64,000 nucleotides of DNA from Mycolicibacterium sp. P1-5 (GTDB lineage Bacteria > Actinomycetota > Actinomycetes > Mycobacteriales > Mycobacteriaceae): assembly GCF_008329565.1 (NCBI RefSeq), contig NZ_NPKT01000016.1:1-64000 (forward strand), given 5' to 3'. The notes beneath the pieces are model-generated. The model did no database searches. It saw nothing but the letters and a program-made list of their open reading frames with translations, and had not been told where the DNA came from. Below are positions 1 to 6,685 of the stretch, in pieces (the stretch's first letter is position 1; each line of letters opens with the position of its first letter). The position numbers were made by a program, and so were the translations under genes.

Positions 1-99
1 CGCACAACCCGCACAACCCAACGCGCCCAACGCATCACCACCGAACGCAAACTCAACGACACCCACGTCGCCGAACGCAACCGACCCCCACCGTTCTAA
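1..99 (+). CDS. C-terminal fragment of a DUF222/HNH endonuclease (13E12 family) protein
   Basis: An open frame enters from the left edge and ends at the TAA at 97-99, giving a 32-residue tail that finishes AERNRPPPF. Mycobacterial 13E12-repeat proteins (DUF222 plus HNH) typically end with a very similar ITAERxLND...VAERNKPPPF tail, which is the only basis for the call. The stop overlaps the convergent stop of the next gene (96-98). The domains themselves lie outside the window, so activity cannot be judged. These proteins are multicopy and often sit at variable sites in mycobacterial genomes. Confidence 0.6.
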   Translation, partial: RTTRTTQRAQRITTERKLNDTHVAERNRPPPF

Positions 100-530
100 C
101 TCGGGTATGCCCCTCGCTCAGGTTCCGGCCCGAAGATGAACCGCCTGCCGGACAGCTCGTTCGGGGTGATGCGCACAAAGCGCAGCTTCTCGGTCGCGAT
201 CCAGGGCAGCAGTTGGGCGCGCTCTGCTTCGTGGATTTCGTCCGCGGAGGTCAGCACCCGCGCGGTACCACGGACGACGACGCTCCAGCCCTCGACGACA
301 TTGTGGTCGTCGACTTCGAAGAGCACCTTTTCGTTCATCACCGTGCTGAAGAGCTTGGTGCCCTCGGCCGTACGGAACAGCAACGTATGGTTTTGCGTCA
401 CGAAGTTGACCGGAAAAATCTCGACCTGATCGCCGATCTGCGTCACTAGCCGCCCCAACGCGGCGCTCTTCAGCAGATCCCAGCTCTCCTGGTCGCTCAG
501 TACCACGATCGGATCTTGTTCGACTGTCAT
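96..530 (-). CDS. pyridoxamine 5'-phosphate oxidase family (flavin-binding split-barrel) protein
   Basis: A 144-residue cytosolic protein of the PNPOx-like split-barrel family. In actinobacteria such proteins bind FMN, F420 or haem and carry out small redox reactions. Visible hallmarks are the N-terminal helix WDLLKSAALGRLVTQIGD, the strand VEIFPVNFV and the strand LLFRTAEGTKL, followed by VVVRGTARVL, in the order usual for this family. The ATG at 530 is preferred because it has GGGAAG about 8 nt upstream; an in-frame TTG at 551 would add seven residues. The gene is convergent with the DUF222 fragment and 60 nt downstream of the GAF-ANTAR gene. Substrate and cofactor are unknown. Confidence 0.75.
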   Translation of the reverse strand: MTVEQDPIVVLSDQESWDLLKSAALGRLVTQIGDQVEIFPVNFVTQNHTLLFRTAEGTKLFSTVMNEKVLFEVDDHNVVEGWSVVVRGTARVLTSADEIHEAERAQLLPWIATEKLRFVRITPNELSGRRFIFGPEPERGAYPS

Positions 531-590
531 GAACAGATCTTCCCGCCGCAAACACCCACGGTCATAGGGTCGAACGGCCCTCCGGCGGGG

Positions 591-1280
591 TCAGCCGTCC
601 CCGCGTGTGTTGATGACCCGGTCCGCGACGTCGGCGAGTTTGGTGTTGTTCTCCTGAGAGAGCCGTCGCATCAGCTCGAAGGCGGAGGTGTCGTCGACGT
701 TGAAGCGCTCCATGATGATGCCCTTGGCCTGACCGATGCGATCGCGGGTCGCCACCGCCGAGTGCATCTGCTCGGCATGCCGGCTGGCCAGTAATGCGGC
801 TGCCGCATGGGCGGCGAGCACCGAGCCGGTCGTGACGCAATCCTCGTCCCAGGCTTTGGGCTGGAAGCCGAAGAGATTCAAGGCGCCGGCCGTCTGATCG
901 CCGTTGTACAGCCTGAACGACATACCGCTCAGCATGCCGATCTTGATCACTTCTTCTGCGTACGCGGGCCACCTGCTCTCGTTGCGGAAGTCATCAACCT
1001 GAACGAACAGGTCCTCCGTGGCCGCGCTCAAGCATGGACCTTCGTCGAGCGTCCGCTGTAGCTCGTCGAGCTGGTGCGGTATCTCGCTGGTTCCCGCGAG
1101 AGACTCGAAGCGGCCACCCTTGCTGACCAGGAGAATGCCGGCAGTATCGATACCGGGGATCAGCTCAACCGCCGCGCTGGTCACTTCGCTGAGAACCGCC
1201 TGCATCGTTTTGGGACCTGCTACAGCACGCGCCAGTTCCGCCATACGCACCGCAAGGTCATGGTTCGCGGATTGGGACAT
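591..1280 (-). CDS. GAF and ANTAR domain RNA-binding regulator
   Basis: A 229-residue protein with an N-terminal GAF sensor domain (about residues 10-160, including ELIPGIDTAGILLVSKGG) and a C-terminal ANTAR domain (about 165-225, with the signature RIGQAKGIIMERF). ANTAR domains bind paired-hexaloop RNA hairpins and act as antiterminators; GAF domains sense small ligands or redox state. The start is the ATG at 1278-1280, which has a strong GGAGGGG about 12 nt upstream; a longer frame from 1334 lacks comparable support. No matching two-hexaloop RNA was recognised nearby, so the target is probably elsewhere. Mycobacteria carry several paralogues, so orthology is not assigned. Confidence 0.88.
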   Translation of the reverse strand: MSQSANHDLAVRMAELARAVAGPKTMQAVLSEVTSAAVELIPGIDTAGILLVSKGGRFESLAGTSEIPHQLDELQRTLDEGPCLSAATEDLFVQVDDFRNESRWPAYAEEVIKIGMLSGMSFRLYNGDQTAGALNLFGFQPKAWDEDCVTTGSVLAAHAAAALLASRHAEQMHSAVATRDRIGQAKGIIMERFNVDDTSAFELMRRLSQENNTKLADVADRVINTRGDG

Positions 1281-1349
1281 GCCCCTCTTTTCCCCTCCGT
1301 CGATTTCTTCAACCCGCTTCCGCTTCAGCGCCAACCCGAGCGTTCAGCT

Positions 1350-1988
1350 TCAGCCGGTCAATATTGCCAGCTCAGCCCGCAGATTGCCCTGAGCCAACGC
1401 TTCCCATTCGCGTCGCGCGTAATCAGTGCGGAACACACCCGGGCCGCCCAGCAGCGTCACCAACACCTGCACCCGTCCGCGACGAAAGGCCTCGCTGGGC
1501 ACGTGGTCGTACTCGGCGCGAATCGCCGCGGTGTTTCGCTCGTAGCGGTCCCGCGGCACGGCCAGCGCCGCCAGATCGGCGTCGGAGAGGACCTCGCCGT
1601 TGTGGTCACCAGGCACGGGATCGTGCGTGATGGTCAACCGAATCAGCCGGGCCACCTCGTCGACCAGCTGCGGTTGCAAGCCGAGTCGGGACAGGTCCTG
1701 CTCCGCGCGTTGCGCGCTTCGTTCCTCGTCGTCGGGCAGACCTGCGTACACCGCATCGTGGTACCAGGCGGCGAGTCGCACGGCGTCCGAGTCCTCGGCG
1801 AATTCGGCCAGCTTCTCGACGTGGCCAAGGATGTCGCGCAGGTGCTCCAGGGAGTGGTAGCGACGGTGCGGCTCGGACCAGGACGCCACCAAGGCGCGGC
1901 CCACCTCGGCCACCGCCGGGTCGTCGGTATGCCGGGACAGAAGTGTCGCCCAGGCCTGCGCCAGATCCTGCACACCACCATGGTGCAC
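1350..1988 (-). CDS. HD-domain metal-dependent phosphohydrolase
   Basis: A 212-residue protein of the predicted metal-dependent HD-superfamily phosphohydrolases. Metal ligands are visible in RRYHSLEHL and in the HD pair AAWYHDAVY, with a later D in LSDADLAAL. The family hydrolyses phosphomonoesters or nucleotides, but the substrate is unknown here. The start is uncertain: a GTG at 1988 lies almost directly against the tandem repeat, with GGGGA touching it, and a second in-frame GTG five codons in has better spacing. The gene is transcribed away from gtrA, and its promoter must lie within or across the repeat array. It is not part of the M. tuberculosis arabinan locus. Confidence 0.8.
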   Translation of the reverse strand: MHHGGVQDLAQAWATLLSRHTDDPAVAEVGRALVASWSEPHRRYHSLEHLRDILGHVEKLAEFAEDSDAVRLAAWYHDAVYAGLPDDEERSAQRAEQDLSRLGLQPQLVDEVARLIRLTITHDPVPGDHNGEVLSDADLAALAVPRDRYERNTAAIRAEYDHVPSEAFRRGRVQVLVTLLGGPGVFRTDYARREWEALAQGNLRAELAILTG

Positions 1989-1993
1989 TCCCC

Positions 1994-2177
1994 GGTGGGC
2001 AGGAGCGAAGCGACCCGGGGAATCAGGGCCGGTGGGCAGGAGCGAAGCGACCCGGGGAATCAGGGCCGGTGGGCAGGAGCGAAGCGACCCGGGGAAATCA
2101 AGGGCCGGTGGGCAGGAGCGAAGCGACCCGGGGAAATCAAGGGCCGGTGGGCAGGAGCGAAGCGACCCTGGCGATCA
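1994..2177. repeat. five-copy tandem repeat, 37-39 bp unit
   Basis: Five head-to-tail copies start at 1994, 2031, 2068, 2107 and 2146. The first two units are 37 bp and the next two 39 bp, differing by single A insertions; the fifth is cut short near 2177. The common core is GGCAGGAGCGAAGCGACC followed by CGGGGAAATCA or CGGGGAATCA. The array fills the space between the divergent HD phosphohydrolase and gtrA, ending two bases before the gtrA -10 element. Its structure resembles the MIRU/VNTR class of mycobacterial repeats, so copy number is likely to vary between strains. Frames running through it encode only low-complexity repeats and are not real genes. Confidence 0.95.
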
Positions 2178-2178
2178 G

Positions 2179-2184
2179 TAAGCT
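2179..2184 (+). promoter_or_regulatory. -10 element of gtrA, predicted leaderless
   Basis: TAAGCT is followed by exactly six bases and then the GTG start at 2191. There is no Shine-Dalgarno sequence. In mycobacteria a TANNNT hexamer at this spacing places the transcript start on the start codon. The element abuts the last unit of the tandem repeat, so the -35 zone lies inside the repeat. Confidence 0.6.
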
Positions 2185-2190
2185 TCCGGC

Positions 2191-2601
2191 GTGGCCGAAT
2201 TAGCCCCGTCGACACCGCTGGGCCTCAAGACCCAGATCGTGCGGTTCATCGTCACCGGTGGGCTGTCGGCGATCGTCGACTTCGGCCTATATGTGCTGTT
2301 CCTGAAGCTGGGCATGCAGGTCAACGTGGCCAAAACGCTGAGCTTCATCGCCGGCACCACCACGGCCTACCTGATCAACCGGCGATGGACGTTCCAGGCG
2401 GCGCCGAGTACCGCGCGCTTTATCGCTGTGGTCGTCCTCTACGCGGTGACCTATGCCGTCCAGGTCGGCATCAATTACCTCTTCTACCTGAAGTTCGCCG
2501 GTCATCCCTGGCAGGTCCCGGTGGCCTTCGTGATCGCCCAGGGCACTGCCACGGTCATCAACTTCGTGGTCCAGCGAGCAGTGATATTCCGGTTGAGGTA
2601 A
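2191..2601 (+). CDS. GtrA family membrane protein (Rv3789 homologue)
   Basis: A 136-residue integral membrane protein with four hydrophobic helices. The GtrA-family landmarks are VRFIVTGGLSAIVDFGLY in helix 1, LSFIAGTTTAYLINRRWTF, and a C-terminal VNFVVQRAVIF-like segment. It corresponds to M. tuberculosis Rv3789, proposed to help deliver decaprenyl-phosphoryl-arabinose across the membrane or to anchor AftA. It is the first gene of the collinear run into dprE1, 27 nt downstream. The start is a GTG without a ribosome-binding site, consistent with a leaderless transcript. The precise biochemical role is still debated for the family. Confidence 0.9.
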   Translation: MAELAPSTPLGLKTQIVRFIVTGGLSAIVDFGLYVLFLKLGMQVNVAKTLSFIAGTTTAYLINRRWTFQAAPSTARFIAVVVLYAVTYAVQVGINYLFYLKFAGHPWQVPVAFVIAQGTATVINFVVQRAVIFRLR

Positions 2602-2628
2602 CCGGTCCGGGTAACCTGTGGCACTGAT

Positions 2629-4029
2629 ATGGCTACCGAACTCCCCCTGACGCCGCGTTCACTGACCGGATTCGGCAGGACCGCGCCGAGCGTGGCACAG
2701 GTGCTATCCACGCCCGACGTGGCAGTGATCGCCGATGCCGTCCGGCAGGTCGCCGACGCCGATTCCGCCAGCCCGTCGTACCTGCGACGCGGCATCGTGG
2801 CTCGCGGACTCGGCCGGTCCTATGGCGACCACGCCTGCAATGGCGGGGGCATCGTCGTCGATATGACGCGGCTCAACCGCATCCACTCCTTGTCCGCCGA
2901 GACCGCGGTCGCCGACGTGGACGCCGGGGTGAGCCTGGACCAGTTGATGAAGGCAGCACTGCCGTTCGGCTTGTGGGTTCCGGTGCTGCCGGGAACCCGG
3001 CAGGTCACGGTCGGTGGCGCCATCGGATCTGACATCCACGGCAAGAATCACCACAGCGCAGGCAGTTTCGGCAACCACGTGCTGTCACTGGATCTGCTGA
3101 TGGCCGACGGCGAGGTGCGCACGCTCGGTCCGGACGGACCCGACAGCGAGCTGTTCTGGGCCACGGTGGGCGGAAATGGCTTGACGGGCATTGTGATTCG
3201 GGCGCGCATCGCGATGACCCGGACCGAGACCGCATATTTCATCGCCGACGGGATCGCCACCGCCGACCTGGACGAGACGGTCGCCGTCCACCAGGACGGC
3301 AGTGAAGACAACTACACCTACTCCAGCGCCTGGTTCGACCTGATCAACCCGCCGCCGAAGCTTGGACGTGCGGCGGTCAGCCGAGGCAGCCTCGCAAGGT
3401 TGGACCAACTGCCGCCAAAACTGGCGAAAGATCCGCTGCAGTTCACCGCACCCAAACTGCCTGCGGTGCCGAACCTGTTCCCGGTCAGCGTCATGAACAA
3501 GCTGTCGCTGAGCCTCGTCGGCGAAGCGTTCTACCGGGTCAGTGGGAATTACCAGAACAAGATCGTCAACCTGACGCAGTTCTACCACATGCTCGACATC
3601 ACGACCGGATGGCAATACGCCTACGGCCCAGCCGGTTTCGCGCAGCACCAATTCCTCGTGCCACCCAATGCGTTGGATGAGTTCAAGGACATCATCCGAT
3701 GGATCCAGACCCAGGGCCACTATTCGGCGCTGAACGTGTTCAAGCTCTTCGGCCCGGGCAACCCGGCGCCTCTGAGCTTCCCGATGGCCGGCTGGAACGT
3801 GGCCATGGACTTTCCCAACAATGTCGGCGTCAACGCGTTCCTCAACGAACTCGACGACCGCGTCATGAAATTCGGTGGTCGGGTCTACACCGCCAAGGAC
3901 TCCCGGGTGAGCGCCGAGAAGTTCCACCGGATGTACCCGCGGGTCGACGAATGGATTGCCACGCGGCGCAAGGCGGATCCCAATGGCGTCTTCGCCTCCG
4001 ATATGGCCCGTCGACTCGAACTGCTGTAG
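2629..4029 (+). CDS. dprE1: decaprenylphosphoryl-beta-D-ribose 2'-oxidase, with Ala at the benzothiazinone-reactive Cys position
   Basis: A 466-residue FAD-dependent oxidase (M. tuberculosis DprE1 is 461). With DprE2 it epimerises decaprenyl-phosphoryl-ribose to decaprenyl-phosphoryl-arabinose, the only arabinan donor, on the periplasmic face. The N-terminal FAD-binding half contains ARGLGRSYGDHACNGGG and GSDIHGKNHHSAGSFGNHV. The C-terminal substrate domain ends in GGRVYTAKDSR and the conserved DMARRLELL. At residue 392 (GCC, 3802-3804) the sequence reads GWNVAMDFP, where M. tuberculosis has GWNICVDFP. Cys387 of that enzyme, the residue alkylated by nitro-benzothiazinones, is therefore Ala here; the five-residue offset matches the length difference. 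The oxidase reaction does not need this Cys. The ATG start at 2629 follows gtrA in the same direction. Confidence 0.98.
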   Translation: MATELPLTPRSLTGFGRTAPSVAQVLSTPDVAVIADAVRQVADADSASPSYLRRGIVARGLGRSYGDHACNGGGIVVDMTRLNRIHSLSAETAVADVDAGVSLDQLMKAALPFGLWVPVLPGTRQVTVGGAIGSDIHGKNHHSAGSFGNHVLSLDLLMADGEVRTLGPDGPDSELFWATVGGNGLTGIVIRARIAMTRTETAYFIADGIATADLDETVAVHQDGSEDNYTYSSAWFDLINPPPKLGRAAVSRGSLARLDQLPPKLAKDPLQFTAPKLPAVPNLFPVSVMNKLSLSLVGEAFYRVSGNYQNKIVNLTQFYHMLDITTGWQYAYGPAGFAQHQFLVPPNALDEFKDIIRWIQTQGHYSALNVFKLFGPGNPAPLSFPMAGWNVAMDFPNNVGVNAFLNELDDRVMKFGGRVYTAKDSRVSAEKFHRMYPRVDEWIATRRKADPNGVFASDMARRLELL

Positions 4030-4048
4030 AAAGGCATCCCCCGCAACC

Positions 4049-4828
4049 ATGATCGACGCCACGGGTAACCCCCAGACCATCCTGCTTCTTGGCGGAACGT
4101 CCGAGATCGGCCTGGCCATCGTCGCGCGCTATCTGCGCAACGCGAAGGCCCGGGTCATTCTGGCCGATCTGCCGAACGCACCCAAGCGTGACGCCGCCAT
4201 CGCCCAGCTGCAGGCCGCCGGCGCCAAATCGGTCGAGTACCTCGACTTCGACGCCCTCGACACCAAGAGCCACCCTGAGGTCATCGAAAAGGCTTGGGCC
4301 AATGTGGATGTCGACGTAGCCATCGTCGCGTTCGGCATCCTCGGCGATGCCGAAGAGCTCTGGCAGAACCAGTCGAAGGCAGTGCTTAGCGCGCAGATCA
4401 ACTACACCGCGGCCGTTTCCGTGGGCGTGTTGATCGGCGAGAAGCTGCGCGCCCAGGGCTTCGGCCAAATCATCGCGATGTCATCGGTGGCCGGTGAGCG
4501 AGTACGCCGCAACAACTTCGTCTACGGTTCCACCAAGGCCGGCCTGGACGGCTTCTACCTCGGTCTCGGAGAAGCACTGCGCGAGTACGGGGTTCACGTG
4601 CTCGTCATCCGCCCCGGCCAGGTGCGCACCACCACCACGTTGGAGCACTGGAAAGCCACCGGCGCCAAGGAGGCGCCCTTCACGGTGAACGCCGAAGACG
4701 TCGCCGAACTCGCGGTGACTTCCGCCGCCAAGGGCAAGGACCTGGTGTGGGCGCCCGGGCAGGTCCGCGTGCTGATGTCCGTGATCCGGCACATCCCGCG
4801 GCCCATCTTCCGCAAGCTGCCGATCTAG
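4049..4828 (+). CDS. dprE2: decaprenylphosphoryl-2-keto-ribose reductase
   Basis: A 259-residue short-chain dehydrogenase that reduces the 2-keto intermediate made by DprE1 to decaprenyl-phosphoryl-arabinose using NADH. The nucleotide-binding motif is LLLGGTSEIG near residue 12. The catalytic Ser-Tyr-Lys set is visible as IAMSSVAGER and the YxxxK in VYGSTKAGLDGF. The length is close to the 254 residues of M. tuberculosis DprE2. The ATG at 4049 begins the homologous MIDATGNPQTILLLGG; a longer frame starting at 3956 would overlap dprE1 and is rejected. The gene lies 19 nt after dprE1, consistent with cotranscription and a DprE1-DprE2 complex. Confidence 0.97.
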   Translation: MIDATGNPQTILLLGGTSEIGLAIVARYLRNAKARVILADLPNAPKRDAAIAQLQAAGAKSVEYLDFDALDTKSHPEVIEKAWANVDVDVAIVAFGILGDAEELWQNQSKAVLSAQINYTAAVSVGVLIGEKLRAQGFGQIIAMSSVAGERVRRNNFVYGSTKAGLDGFYLGLGEALREYGVHVLVIRPGQVRTTTTLEHWKATGAKEAPFTVNAEDVAELAVTSAAKGKDLVWAPGQVRVLMSVIRHIPRPIFRKLPI

Positions 4829-4838
4829 CGGCGCCCAA

Positions 4839-6683
4839 GTGCGCAGGGGTGCGCTGGCCACATTGAGCCAGATGGTCGCGGCAGTTGTTGCAGCCGTGGC
4901 GGTTTCGACCGTCGCGCTGATCGCGATCTCGCGCGTCCAATGGCCGGCCTTCCCGTCGTCGAATCAACTACATGCACTGACCACCGTCGGTCAGGTCGGC
5001 TGCCTGGTCCTGTTACTGGGCACCGGATTCGTCTGGCGGCTGGGACGAAAGTGGGTCGCGCGGATCGCCGCCGCAGTGTTCCTGTCGGCGTTCACGGTCG
5101 TCACCCTCGGGATGCCGCTCGGCGCGACTCGGCTTTATCTGTTCGGCATCTCCGTCGACCAGCAGTTCCGCACCGAGTATCTGACCCGGCTCACCCAGAG
5201 CCCGGCACTGCACGACATGACCTACATCGGTCTGCCGCCGTTCTATCCCGCAGGCTGGTTCTGGCTCGGCGGCCGGGTTGCGGCGCTGACCGGCACACCG
5301 GCCTGGGAGATGCTGAAGCCGTGGGCCATCGTCTCGATCGCGATCGGCGTCGTGCTCGCAATGACGTTGTGGTCAGCCCTGATCCGCTTCGAGTACGCAC
5401 TGATCGTCACCATCGCCACCACTGCGGTGACACTGGCCTACAGCTCACCGGAGCCCTACGCCGCGATCATCACCGTCCTCATCCCGCCGGTCCTGGTGCT
5501 CGCGTGGTCGGGACTGCGCGGCTCGGAACGCAACGGCGGCTGGGCCGCCGTCGTCGGCGTCGGGCTGTTCCTCGGTGTCTCGGCCACCTTCTACACACTG
5601 CTCGTCGGCTACACCGCCTTCACGGTGGTGGTGATGGGCCTCATCGTGGCGATCACGCGGCGCAGCGTGGCACCGCTGCTGCGGCTCTGCGTCGCCGGCG
5701 TCATTGCGATGGCGATCGCCGCCATCACCTGGCTGCCGTTCCTGCTACACGCCGCCCGGCACCCGCTCAGTGACACCGGCAGCGCCCAGCATTACCTGCC
5801 CGACGACGGCGCGGTGCTGACCTTCCCGATGTTGCAGTTCTCGCTTCTCGGCGCGTTGTGCATGCTCGGCACGCTCTGGCTGGTGTGGCGGGCGCGCTCG
5901 TCGACCCGGGTGGCCGCGCTCGGCATCGGGGTGCTGTCCGTCTACGCCTGGTCGATCCTGTCGATGCTGACCACTCTGCTCGGCACCACCCTGCTGTCGT
6001 TCCGATTGCTGCCCACCCTCACCGTCCTGCTCTCGGCGGCCGGGGTGTTCGGCTTCATCGAAGTCACACTGGCGATCGCGGCCCGCACCAACCGCAAGGT
6101 CATCGGAGTCGGGGCGGCCATCGGGCTGATCGGGGCCATCGGCTTCAGCCAGGACATCCCCGACGTGCTACGCCCGGACCTGACCGTCGCCTACACCGAC
6201 ACCGACGGGTACGGCCAGCGCGGCGACCGCCGGCCTCCCGGAGCCGAGAAGTACTACGCCGAGGTCGACGCCGCCATCGGAAAGATCACCGGCCGGCCCC
6301 GCCAGGACACCGTTGTGCTGACCGCCGACTACAGCTTCCTCTCCTACTACCCGTACTACGGGTTCCAGGGCCTGACGTCGCACTACGCCAACCCGCTCGC
6401 CGAGTTCGACAAGCGGGCCGCCGCCATCGAATCCTGGGCCGACCTGAAGAACGCCAACCAGCTGGTTCACGCGCTCGACACCCTGCCGTGGCAGCCGCCG
6501 ACGGTGTTCCTCATGCGCCGGGGCGCCAATGACACCTACACCCTGCGGCTGGCCCAGGACGTCTACCCCAACCAGCCGAATGTTCGCCGCTACGCCGTGG
6601 ACTTCGACGCCAACCTGTTCAGCGGACCGCACTTCACCGTCAAGACCATCGGGCCGTTCGTAGTCGCCATCCGGAATCCGTAG
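4839..6683 (+). CDS. aftA: galactan 5-O-arabinofuranosyltransferase AftA
   Basis: A 614-residue polytopic membrane glycosyltransferase (GT85, GT-C fold) that adds the first arabinofuranose to galactan. It is slightly shorter than M. tuberculosis AftA (643). About eleven hydrophobic helices fill residues 10-440. The periplasmic-loop Asp typical of GT-C enzymes is in LFGISVDQQFRTEYLTRL (Asp107). A soluble C-terminal domain carries TDGYGQRGDRRPPG and LTADYSFLSYYPYYGFQGL, both nearly identical to the M. tuberculosis protein. The start is a GTG at 4839, 10 nt after dprE2, with a weak ribosome-binding site; the N-terminus is the least certain part. The gene ends two bases before the first embC start. 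Confidence 0.97.
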   Translation: MRRGALATLSQMVAAVVAAVAVSTVALIAISRVQWPAFPSSNQLHALTTVGQVGCLVLLLGTGFVWRLGRKWVARIAAAVFLSAFTVVTLGMPLGATRLYLFGISVDQQFRTEYLTRLTQSPALHDMTYIGLPPFYPAGWFWLGGRVAALTGTPAWEMLKPWAIVSIAIGVVLAMTLWSALIRFEYALIVTIATTAVTLAYSSPEPYAAIITVLIPPVLVLAWSGLRGSERNGGWAAVVGVGLFLGVSATFYTLLVGYTAFTVVVMGLIVAITRRSVAPLLRLCVAGVIAMAIAAITWLPFLLHAARHPLSDTGSAQHYLPDDGAVLTFPMLQFSLLGALCMLGTLWLVWRARSSTRVAALGIGVLSVYAWSILSMLTTLLGTTLLSFRLLPTLTVLLSAAGVFGFIEVTLAIAARTNRKVIGVGAAIGLIGAIGFSQDIPDVLRPDLTVAYTDTDGYGQRGDRRPPGAEKYYAEVDAAIGKITGRPRQDTVVLTADYSFLSYYPYYGFQGLTSHYANPLAEFDKRAAAIESWADLKNANQLVHALDTLPWQPPTVFLMRRGANDTYTLRLAQDVYPNQPNVRRYAVDFDANLFSGPHFTVKTIGPFVVAIRNP

Positions 6684-6685
6684 CG

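Noticed and set aside
1994..2177. Possible CRISPR array
   Set aside because: The units are contiguous and nearly identical with no variable spacers, and no cas genes are present.
1943..2203. Open frame of repeated GRWAGAKRP-type peptides
   Set aside because: It is only the translation of the tandem repeat, without a ribosome-binding site and partly within the HD gene.
1074..2627. A 517-codon plus-strand open frame across the ANTAR, HD and repeat region
   Set aside because: It runs antisense to two recognisable genes and through the tandem repeat, with low-complexity, Arg/Gly-rich translation and no family likeness.
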